Positions 1 through 6,328 of a stretch of 24,642 nt of DNA are shown here, one piece after another. The first letter of the stretch is position 1. Every line of letters starts with the position of its first letter. Source of the stretch: Bacillota bacterium (GTDB taxonomy: Bacteria; Bacillota; Clostridia; Christensenellales; Aristaeellaceae); the NCBI GenBank assembly GCA_023402355.1, contig JAEXCG010000091.1, positions 1 through 24,642 of the forward strand. The letters run 5' to 3'. A program made the position numbers and the translations under genes. The notes under the pieces were generated by a model, which worked only from the letters and a program-made list of their open reading frames with translations, searched no databases and was not told the origin of the DNA.

Positions 1-85
1 CAGGAGACATTCCTTCCGTATCTTTTACGCAGCGGTATTTTTCGATCAGTTTTTTCAATTCCGGTGATATTCTCATTTTAGCCAT
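1..85 (-). CDS. aph(3')-IIIa: Aminoglycoside 3'-phosphotransferase APH(3')-IIIa, first 28 codons (partial)
   Basis: The protein phosphorylates the 3'-hydroxyl of kanamycin, neomycin and related aminoglycosides in the cytoplasm. Only the start is inside the window; the gene runs off the left edge. The 28 visible residues begin MAKMRISPELKKLIEKY and continue to EGMSP, which agrees with APH(3')-IIIa as I remember it from Gram-positive bacteria and Campylobacter. The start is ATG at 85 with an AGGAAGG ribosome binding site just upstream. The leader (about 86-131) also matches the usual aph(3')-IIIa leader from memory. The start codon overlaps the stop of the upstream HEPN-like gene (ATGGCTAA), so translation could be coupled. 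The DNA is AT-rich, unlike most of the window, pointing to a Firmicutes origin. Identity is strong for this fragment; whether the rest of the gene is intact cannot be seen. Confidence 0.9.
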   Translation of the reverse strand, partial: MAKMRISPELKKLIEKYRCVKDTEGMSP

Positions 86-1958
86 TTATTATTTCCTTCC
101 TCTTTTCTACAGTATTTAAAGATACCCCAAGATTTTCGGCTGCTTTACGAAGCGGCAATTCAAGTTTTTCGAAAATAGTCTTTTCTGCACCCGTCAAATC
201 GAACTTGATAACGCCTGAATCATCCTTCCCGAAAAGTAATCTGCCCTCGCGAATGATCGAAGGGGCATTTTCGACCGTGATTTTGAAATCATAGCTAGTT
301 TTCGACCAGGCTCTCCTGAAGCATGCGCCCGGATGCGACACCACCCGTCCGAACCTGTCGATTACAGGATCGCCATCAGCCGGGCACGCAAGGTAGAAAT
401 CCCCTGGATGGGCATCTTGGCCGAAATAGAACACCGGAATGCCTGGGGGATCGAGCTTTTCTCGAGAGGCCTGATCGATATAGACGCAAAGCCTGTCGAA
501 GCCCTTCGAGCATTTCGGCCCAAGAACATCAAGATGCGCTATGGCACGCTCATCGAGCCGATACGAGCCGAGCATGAGGTAGAAGACGGTATATAGCTCG
601 TCCCTCACCTTGTCGACCTCCGCCCATTCGTACAGATTGTCTTTGTGGAGATAGCCGTTTCTCATCTCCCTCAAGCTTTGAAGCGTCAAGATAATCGCTT
701 CGTATGTTCCATCTTCAATCCCCGAATTTAGGAGATCTTTGTTTTCGGGGACAAGAGTATTTTCCCGCTTATCCCAGCTCCCAAAGAATCCCGCCAACCT
801 TCCCAGATTGAGGGCATACCGAAAGCCTTCGGCAAAGAGCTTCGGAGAGACGGCGACGGCTCCATCTTCGACGGGAATCCACCTGCTGTAGTCAGTAATC
901 CCGTCGACTTTCCAATACAGCTTTTTATTTTTCTTATTCTTCGAATCAAGAGAAATGCTCCTTGCTCCATCAGCTTCGGAGAACGTTAGAGCCTCAATCA
1001 ATTTAGCTAGGAATTGCTCCAATGCCTTGAAATAGCCGAGCGCAACAGGGGTAAGGTCCACGTTGGCCGCTCCCCTCAGAGACGAGTAGAGCCATTCGGC
1101 CGTGATGAAGCTCGTTGCGAAATCGGTCCCTCCGACAGTCGCTCGGCAACGCCTTTCTTCCAGATAATGCTTCTCTATGACCGCACGCTGCCCATCGGTC
1201 AGAGCCTTTCCCATCACGTTTATCGGATACGATCGCTCGCGTACGTTTTTCAAGAGGTCAGCCCTGAATCCCCCTAGCTCCATGTACTGAAGCGTTTTGG
1301 TGACCTTCAATCCGAAAACATCGTTCGCCCGAGCCTTCAGCTGTTCGAAGTAATCGAAAAAGCAGGCTTCTTCCTCGGCGCCGAACTGGTCGCGAAGGAA
1401 CTTTCCAACATCTATGATATTCCCCCTATGACCAAGATCCTCTTTATCGGCATCCCCCTCCACAAGGGAGACATAGGTGAGGGAAGAGGCCCGGCAAGAG
1501 CCTTTTAGGTACTTCTCGAAGTCAGGCGGAAGCTGCTCGCCGATGCCGAACTCCTTGATGACGAAGACCGACTTGCCTCCATCGTTCTCTATGCAGAGAA
1601 TATGAACCGCCCTTTTGCGATCAAGTCCGGCTACCGGACCGTCGTCGTTATCGTCGACGTATTGGTAGGCCTCTCGCCTTTGGCATACAAGATGCTTGCA
1701 CTCTAGCCCGTATTCTGAAGCGAGATCAAGGATGGTTTTGCAAATAGCCTGGTACACGCACTCCGAGCTTTCCCGCATGATGAACGAATAATGTTCATAG
1801 TCGGCTCCGCCCAGGCTGCACATGCTCGTCGGATTGTCCAATCTCCTAGAGTGCCGCCCTTCGTACCACTGACCAGAGCTCCACTGCAATCTAAGCTGCT
1901 TTAGTTCGCCAAGGCAGTCTTCCAGAAAATTCTTCTCGTAAATCGCATTGCTTTCCAT
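78..1958 (-). CDS. HEPN-like protein with C-terminal helix-turn-helix, candidate defence effector
   Basis: This 626-aa protein is not one I recognise by name. A helix pair typical of HEPN domains is visible: TPVALGYFKALEQF near residues 303-316, and R433-N-G-Y-L-H438, which fits the R-N-x3-H catalytic motif of HEPN ribonucleases. Known HEPN proteins often act as RNases in toxin-antitoxin, abortive infection and CRISPR systems; an RNase role here is inference. The last 25 residues form a sigma-region-4/LuxR-like helix-turn-helix (LRKAAENLGVSLNTVEKRKE). I start it at ATG 1958 because a perfect TAGGAGGTGG precedes it, rather than at TTG 1976, which overlaps the upstream stop. It lies 14 bases after the WYL regulator gene, so the two form an operon. 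Its final 17 codons lie in sequence I recall as the aph(3')-IIIa leader. Confidence 0.6.
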   Translation of the reverse strand: MESNAIYEKNFLEDCLGELKQLRLQWSSGQWYEGRHSRRLDNPTSMCSLGGADYEHYSFIMRESSECVYQAICKTILDLASEYGLECKHLVCQRREAYQYVDDNDDGPVAGLDRKRAVHILCIENDGGKSVFVIKEFGIGEQLPPDFEKYLKGSCRASSLTYVSLVEGDADKEDLGHRGNIIDVGKFLRDQFGAEEEACFFDYFEQLKARANDVFGLKVTKTLQYMELGGFRADLLKNVRERSYPINVMGKALTDGQRAVIEKHYLEERRCRATVGGTDFATSFITAEWLYSSLRGAANVDLTPVALGYFKALEQFLAKLIEALTFSEADGARSISLDSKNKKNKKLYWKVDGITDYSRWIPVEDGAVAVSPKLFAEGFRYALNLGRLAGFFGSWDKRENTLVPENKDLLNSGIEDGTYEAIILTLQSLREMRNGYLHKDNLYEWAEVDKVRDELYTVFYLMLGSYRLDERAIAHLDVLGPKCSKGFDRLCVYIDQASREKLDPPGIPVFYFGQDAHPGDFYLACPADGDPVIDRFGRVVSHPGACFRRAWSKTSYDFKITVENAPSIIREGRLLFGKDDSGVIKFDLTGAEKTIFEKLELPLRKAAENLGVSLNTVEKRKEIING

Positions 1959-1972
1959 GTCTCCACCTCCTA

Positions 1973-3169
1973 TCAAGATTCAGAGAGGTCCGCAGTTGCT
2001 TTATTAGGATCGCGCCCAAAGACGCCATGAGCCTCTCCGAAAGCCTTAATCTGCTCATCGATGCGGGCAATTGCCTTATCGTAATCGTCTTGAATCTCTA
2101 TAAGCTTTTTCTCGTCGCAAGAAGACAACCCGGAAAACCTTCTGGCCCAAGTAAGCCCTCGGGGACGAACCAAGGTGACGTTCGGCGCCATTCCGAACAG
2201 CCACCTGAAAAACGTCGGCGAGAGCTGAATCCTCAAGCAAACATATCCGACCGCAAGCTTCTCATCTATATGCTCGAATCTAGTATCATAGCCGAAAGCG
2301 TCGTAGACGTACTTCGCATGCGACCCCTCGACCTTGAGAAACAGGGTTCGGCACACGCCGTCGCCGAACATGTCGATCTTCTCTGAGGTCTCCCTGACGA
2401 CCAAGCGGGACAGCTCCTCCGCTTTTTGGCGGTCGCGCATCCGCCCGCCGATCGACACATCCTTCATATGGTCGAGGCGCCTGAATCGCGGTTCTTGCTT
2501 GGAGCCCGCTCCTCCGGAAGGAAGCGTTTCGAGGTAGTAGTGGCCGAAGCTGTATATGAGCGCGACGGGGTCCTCGTCGTCGATTTCGTATTCGGAGACC
2601 GTGCCGTTCATGCGCTTGCTGGCATACTTGAAGCTCAAGGATCGCTTTTCCCTTATCGCCTTCGATGCGGTGTTCGCCGCCCGGAAGACGTCTATCGAGC
2701 TGTTCGTCTGGCGCTCATCGACGTAGACGGCCTCAACGATCTCGTCCTGCTTGTCCAGGGGTACGGCCTCCATCAGCTTGGCGCTCAACGAATCCCGCTG
2801 GTCGGGGCTCAAGTATTTGCAGGTTTTCACCAGGTTTACCAGCACAGCGGCCTCGTCCGCGCTTATCAACCTCCGCACGCAGCGAAAGCCCCTCTTGTCC
2901 CCCTTTGAGGCGGGTTCGATCTCCATCCCGAACGGCGGATTCTCCGAGAGAGCCCTCAGGTCGTCGAGGACCGTGTTCTCGGAGGGCTCCTTGCCGCAGC
3001 GCAACCCGATTATCCGCGCTATCTCCTTGGCGGTCAGGCCGTCTTTCTCGTCGGAAAAGACCCTGAGAATCTCGAGAACTGACAGAAGCCTCGCCCTTGC
3101 CGACGGATCGACGCCCACATGGGAAGGGAGAAGCGATTCCATTTCCTTATCCGAGACGCTTCTGGACAT
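1973..3169 (-). CDS. WYL-domain transcriptional regulator
   Basis: This 398-aa protein is predicted to be a DNA-binding regulator. An N-terminal winged-helix region covers roughly residues 22-85 (ARARLLSVLEILRVFSDE, then LTAKEIARIIG). A WYL domain follows from about 162 to 300, including the strand ALIYSFGHYYLETL near 203-216 and a C-terminal extension. WYL regulators respond to small ligands or nucleic acids and commonly control defence operons, including CRISPR-Cas13 and BREX loci. Start is ATG 3169 with GAGG five bases upstream. The gene is first in an operon with the HEPN-like gene. A TGACCT/AGGTCA palindrome 18 bases upstream of the start is the likely site of autoregulation. The family call is good; the ligand is unknown. 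Confidence 0.75.
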   Translation of the reverse strand: MSRSVSDKEMESLLPSHVGVDPSARARLLSVLEILRVFSDEKDGLTAKEIARIIGLRCGKEPSENTVLDDLRALSENPPFGMEIEPASKGDKRGFRCVRRLISADEAAVLVNLVKTCKYLSPDQRDSLSAKLMEAVPLDKQDEIVEAVYVDERQTNSSIDVFRAANTASKAIREKRSLSFKYASKRMNGTVSEYEIDDEDPVALIYSFGHYYLETLPSGGAGSKQEPRFRRLDHMKDVSIGGRMRDRQKAEELSRLVVRETSEKIDMFGDGVCRTLFLKVEGSHAKYVYDAFGYDTRFEHIDEKLAVGYVCLRIQLSPTFFRWLFGMAPNVTLVRPRGLTWARRFSGLSSCDEKKLIEIQDDYDKAIARIDEQIKAFGEAHGVFGRDPNKATADLSES

Positions 3170-3187
3170 TCTTACCTCGCAATCATA

Positions 3188-3211
3188 ATGACCTGAATTA
3201 TTTTAGGTCAT
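3188..3211. promoter_or_regulatory. Palindromic operator between divergent operons
   Basis: The arms ATGACCT (3188-3194) and AGGTCAT (3205-3211) form a perfect 7-bp inverted repeat around an AT-rich 10-base spacer, and the outer bases continue the symmetry with one mismatch. It lies between the WYL regulator gene (leftward) and the 84-aa gene (rightward). The size and position fit a dimeric repressor site for autoregulation. Minus-strand -10-like hexamers (TAAAAT, TATGAT) overlap it. Binding by the WYL protein is inferred. Confidence 0.55.
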
Positions 3212-3288
3212 AAACGCCATCCTCGCGAGCTAAAAGCACTCTTCCGACGGATACTCATCGCATAGACCCCAAGAAGAAAGGGCACACC

Positions 3289-3543
3289 ATGCAGAAGGAA
3301 AGCGCAGTAAGGGAAGCGAGGGTCATCCTCGACAAGACCGCCGTCGAGCAACTCGTCCGTCTAGGAAACAGGGCCATAGGATTCATGGAATCCCACCCGA
3401 AGACATGCGTCTGCTGCTTTGCATTGGGAGCCTTCTGCTCTCTCGCGAAGGCGGCTATCAACAAGGGATGGACCCCCGAGCAGGTCGCAAGCTTAGGAAA
3501 GGCGTTCCCGATCCAAATTTCCATGCCGGCGATAGACCTCTAG
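3289..3543 (+). CDS. Small protein of unknown function with a hydrophobic central segment
   Basis: This 84-aa protein is not recognised. It has a charged N-terminus (QKESAVREARVILDK), a cysteine-containing hydrophobic stretch around residues 44-58 (TCVCCFALGAFCSLA) that could sit in a membrane or form a buried helix, and a short C-terminal tail. Start is ATG 3289 behind AAGAAAGG. It opens the rightward group of cargo genes, 87 bases ahead of the next gene, and is divergent from the WYL-HEPN operon across the palindrome. Coding is supported by a good ribosome binding site and an undisturbed frame, but no family is evident. Confidence 0.55.
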   Translation: MQKESAVREARVILDKTAVEQLVRLGNRAIGFMESHPKTCVCCFALGAFCSLAKAAINKGWTPEQVASLGKAFPIQISMPAIDL

Positions 3544-3630
3544 CCGTCTCTTCTTTCCCCGCGAAAAACGCAAGCCCTCTTATGCGCGGAGGCGCCGCGC
3601 ATACCGTCCATTCCACGAAAGGAGGCCCAT

Positions 3631-4242
3631 ATGGGCAAGACAGCACGCACGTTCCCCGAGCCGGGAACTAGGATCACATACCGCGAGGCGTTCGAGGCCT
3701 ACGACGGGCTCGAGGAGCGCATTCTGAGACTCGTGTTCGAACCGGGCTTCGCGCAGAGCGCCGGCGCGTACGACCTCCTGCAGACAATCGAGGGGGTCGC
3801 CGAGAAGTACGGCCTCTCCGGCACCGAGGAGATGACGAGGGCACGCGGCTCGCTGCGGGGCTTCGTCTGCGAGAAGACCTCGCTCGCCAACGGGTCGAAC
3901 GGGGAGCGGTTCCCCCTCATGGAGAGCCCCGAGGAGCTCGGCGATTTCGACAGGACGCACCACTTCGAGGTGGGCGTCGACGGCGAGGGGCTGGTGAGGA
4001 ATCTGGAGGCAGCGATCGCCCTCATCGGCAGGGAGGCGGATCGGTTCGACGAGTACGCCGACGTCTACTCGGCCAATCCCGTCGCGACCCGCCGGTCGGC
4101 CAGAGAGAGCAGGCGGCGCGAAGGCGACAAGGCGGATAGATGGTTCGCAAGGGCCATGGTCGCCGCGATGTGCTGCCTGGCGGCCGTCTGCGCCCTCCAC
4201 TCAGTTGGGGAAATCGTCATGATCGTCCGTCTCTTCGGATAG
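3631..4242 (+). CDS. Tail-anchored protein of unknown function
   Basis: This 203-aa protein has a soluble, acidic, helix-rich body (residues 1-165, with FEAYDGLEERILRLVFE near the start). A basic stretch (RRSARESRRREGDK) is followed by one C-terminal membrane segment at about 171-198 (ARAMVAAMCCLAAVCALHSV). The layout suggests a cytoplasmic domain anchored to the membrane by its tail. Start is ATG 3631 with GAAAGGAGG five bases upstream, an excellent site. It is 40 bases ahead of the lipoprotein gene and probably co-transcribed with it. No family is recognised. GC-rich codon use matches the element backbone, so it is probably resident cargo. Confidence 0.65.
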   Translation: MGKTARTFPEPGTRITYREAFEAYDGLEERILRLVFEPGFAQSAGAYDLLQTIEGVAEKYGLSGTEEMTRARGSLRGFVCEKTSLANGSNGERFPLMESPEELGDFDRTHHFEVGVDGEGLVRNLEAAIALIGREADRFDEYADVYSANPVATRRSARESRRREGDKADRWFARAMVAAMCCLAAVCALHSVGEIVMIVRLFG

Positions 4243-4282
4243 GAAGACGCCCATCCGAACACCCCGCCAGAAAGGAACCGCC

Positions 4283-5113
4283 ATGAAGAGAAAAATGAAA
4301 CTTATTCCGTCCGTCGCCGCAGCCTGCGTCCTGTGCGCGATGCTCGCGTGCGCGACGGGCTGCGCCGGGCAGCAGGAGGGGCAGGCTCCCGCTGCCGAGC
4401 AAAGCGCCCCACAACAGATCGCTATCAACCAGTCTCCCGACAAGTACACCTGGTACGTGAAGAGCTATACCGGCTCCAACCTCGCCAACGTCGGCTACGT
4501 ATCCCTCGGCGGGGACCTTCGGGACGCGTACGGCGCCTCGAACGTCAAGCTGGTCCCCGTGTGCGTCGACGGCTCCTACGTGGACGTCTCGAGCGAGGAG
4601 GCGCTCGAGGACTACGTCGTCATCGGTCAGAACTTGGAGCCCAACACGGAGATCAGGCTCGCGTTCGAGCTCGACGAGAACGGGGAGGAGTACGACAACC
4701 TCGTGAGCTCCTCGAGCATCGACTCCATAGTGCTGCTCGTCAAGAGAATCGGAGGATCCGACACGGCATCCTTCGACATCCCGCTGACCGAGATAAGCCC
4801 ATGCCCCGGACCCGAGGTCCGCCACGTGCAGGACTACGTGGGGCGCAACCTCGCCGCCGCCGGCTACATCTCCCTGGGCGGAGACCTGCGCGACGCGTAC
4901 GGCAAGGGCAACGTCGAGCTCGTTCCCGTCGCCGACGACGGCTCGTTCATCGACACGGGCGACATCGAGGTCATGAAGCAGTACCGCGTCGTCTCCCAGA
5001 ACGTCGAGCCCAACACGGAGATCTCGTTCTCCTTCGACCCGGAGTACGGCAACCTCGTCGAATCCCAGAGCCTCCAGGAGATCGAGCTCAGGGTGACGCG
5101 GATAGACCAGTAG
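4283..5113 (+). CDS. Lipoprotein with two tandem copies of a PASTA-like domain
   Basis: This 276-aa protein starts with a lipoprotein signal: basic MKRKMK, a hydrophobic stretch, then a lipobox ending at Cys27 (CATGC). It is expected to be lipidated and held at the outer face of the membrane. After a short linker come two homologous domains. Both contain SLGGDLRDAYG, then a VPV...DGS strand, then EPNTEI and a final strand ending in R-I. The first covers about residues 55-155 and the second about 177-275. The start of each unit (YTGSNLANVGY, YVGRNLAAAGY) resembles PASTA-type repeats, but I am not certain of the family. Start is ATG 4283 behind AGAAAGGA. An extracellular binding role is inference. 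Confidence 0.7.
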   Translation: MKRKMKLIPSVAAACVLCAMLACATGCAGQQEGQAPAAEQSAPQQIAINQSPDKYTWYVKSYTGSNLANVGYVSLGGDLRDAYGASNVKLVPVCVDGSYVDVSSEEALEDYVVIGQNLEPNTEIRLAFELDENGEEYDNLVSSSSIDSIVLLVKRIGGSDTASFDIPLTEISPCPGPEVRHVQDYVGRNLAAAGYISLGGDLRDAYGKGNVELVPVADDGSFIDTGDIEVMKQYRVVSQNVEPNTEISFSFDPEYGNLVESQSLQEIELRVTRIDQ

Positions 5114-5382
5114 GACCCGACCCCGTCGGCCTTCCGCCCGTTCCATCCGCCCTTCGACCGATCCGGCCCGCCGCGGTCCTCGAGGCCCGAAGATCGCCCC
5201 GAACCCCGCGCGCGTCAACGGCGCGAAAAACCTTCCGCGCGAAAGACCCGTCGACCAAACGCTCGGAAGCTCAGGGCCCTCGCGGGTTTTCGCTTCCCTC
5301 CGCTGACGCCCCCGGGAACCGGGGCGCGCCCCAAGCCACGAGGCCAGCCAAAGGGGCGGGCCGAAAGCCGAAAGGGGTCGTC
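5114..5382 (+). other. Intergenic spacer with a GC-rich hairpin
   Basis: This 269-base spacer has no credible gene; the long frames crossing it in both directions are by-products of high GC content. A short perfect hairpin, CCCCGG-GAA-CCGGGG, lies at 5310-5324. The last bases supply the CCGAAAGGGG ribosome binding site of the next gene. Confidence 0.4.
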
Positions 5383-5985
5383 ATGGGAAACCGAGCCGTC
5401 ATCACCACCGCCGAGAGGAAGATCGGGCTGTACCTGCACTGGAACGGAGGGCGCGACACCGTTGAGCCGCTGCTTCGGTACTGCGAGCTCAAGGGCTACC
5501 GCGCGCCGAGCAGCGACGACTACGGGTGGGCGAGGCTCTGCCAGGTCGTCGGCAACTTCTTCGGAGGCACGCTGAGCGTGGGCATCATGCCCTACTCCGA
5601 CGACGGGCGCATGGATCCCGGGGACAACGGGATCTACGTCATCGAAGGGTGGAGGATCGCCGACCGAATCCTCCCTTACGAAGGATTCGTCGAGCAGAGC
5701 TCGCACGACTTCGACGGCATGCTCCGGGCCTTCGACGAGGCGATGCCCGAAGGCGAGCGGCTCGGAGACCTCCTCGACGCCGAAGAGGTTCCCGCCTCGG
5801 AGCTCGAAATCGGAGACGAGGTCTGGGTGAGCGACTTCGACGGACGCTGGGAGCACTACCCCATGGTTGCCCGCTCCGAAAAAGGCACGCCGCTCGTCGC
5901 CCGATACGATCACGACGGCGACTGGAATTGGAACCCGAACAACAGGATCGAATCCGAAACCGCCCTCATCGTCCCGAGGGAGTAG
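5383..5985 (+). CDS. Conserved mobile-element protein of unknown function
   Basis: This 200-aa protein begins MGNRAVITT, followed by IGLYLHWNGGRDTVEPLLRY and later YGWARLCQVVGNFFGGTLSVG. I recall similar short proteins in conjugative and mobilizable elements of gut Firmicutes and Actinobacteria, where they remain hypothetical. The N-terminal half (1-110) is the recognisable part. The C-terminal half has a strand-rich segment (ELEIGDEVWVSDFDGRWEHYPMV) like a small beta-barrel. There is no signal peptide or membrane segment, so it should be cytoplasmic. I chose ATG 5383 because AAAGGGG lies just upstream and homology begins there; the open frame extends much further left without support. A strong hairpin ends the unit 10 bases downstream. 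Confidence 0.7.
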   Translation: MGNRAVITTAERKIGLYLHWNGGRDTVEPLLRYCELKGYRAPSSDDYGWARLCQVVGNFFGGTLSVGIMPYSDDGRMDPGDNGIYVIEGWRIADRILPYEGFVEQSSHDFDGMLRAFDEAMPEGERLGDLLDAEEVPASELEIGDEVWVSDFDGRWEHYPMVARSEKGTPLVARYDHDGDWNWNPNNRIESETALIVPRE

Positions 5986-5995
5986 GCGTAAACGC

Positions 5996-6026
5996 GAAGG
6001 GAGCCACCCCTCCGGCGGCTCCCTTC
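5996..6026 (+). terminator. Hairpin terminator after the cargo operon
   Basis: A perfect 10-bp stem, GAAGGGAGCC with GGCTCCCTTC, closes an 11-base loop 10 bases after the stop of the 200-aa gene. There is no clean T-tract, so efficiency is uncertain, but position and stability fit a transcription terminator. Confidence 0.6.
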
Positions 6027-6092
6027 CCATCGTTATCCCTATCGCGATCGCGCCGGGGCTACGCGCCCCGGTCCCGCGGCAGGAGGCAAGCC

Positions 6093-6152
6093 CCCCTGCA
6101 CCCATCCGCCGTTTCGGGATTAGACGGGTCCCGAAACGGTTGCAACGAATGC
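6093..6152 (+). repeat. Imperfect 60-bp direct repeat, copy A
   Basis: This copy starts CCCCTGCACCCATCCG and matches 8246-8306 in the same orientation at roughly 80% by eye, with one indel. Its core is an 11-bp perfect stem (6109-6119 with 6129-6139) around a 9-base loop. The two copies bracket the DUF4365-type gene. The rest of the 6027-6328 gap holds only small hairpins (one at 6220-6234) and no convincing gene. Confidence 0.6.
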
Positions 6153-6328
6153 GATACCTCACAACAGCAATCGGATCGGTTGTGGATTTCAGTTGCCGCA
6201 AGACGCGTTGCTTAGATAAATGAGCTTCGCTCATCATTGAAGCACCTTGCGAACCAGACAATAGGCACTCTTTCCTGCCGTGTCTTTTTCAAATCGCAAA
6301 TATCCGAAGGCATCAAATGGCAAGCGCT

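Noticed and set aside
6109..6139. 11-bp stem-loop considered as a terminator
   Set aside because: It has no T-tract, lies 80 bases beyond a better terminator, and is part of the repeated unit also seen at 8246-8306, so it belongs to the repeat.
4217..6261. Long minus-strand frames opposite the lipoprotein and 200-aa genes
   Set aside because: They are biased antisense shadows without ribosome binding sites; the plus-strand genes have good start signals and recognisable features.
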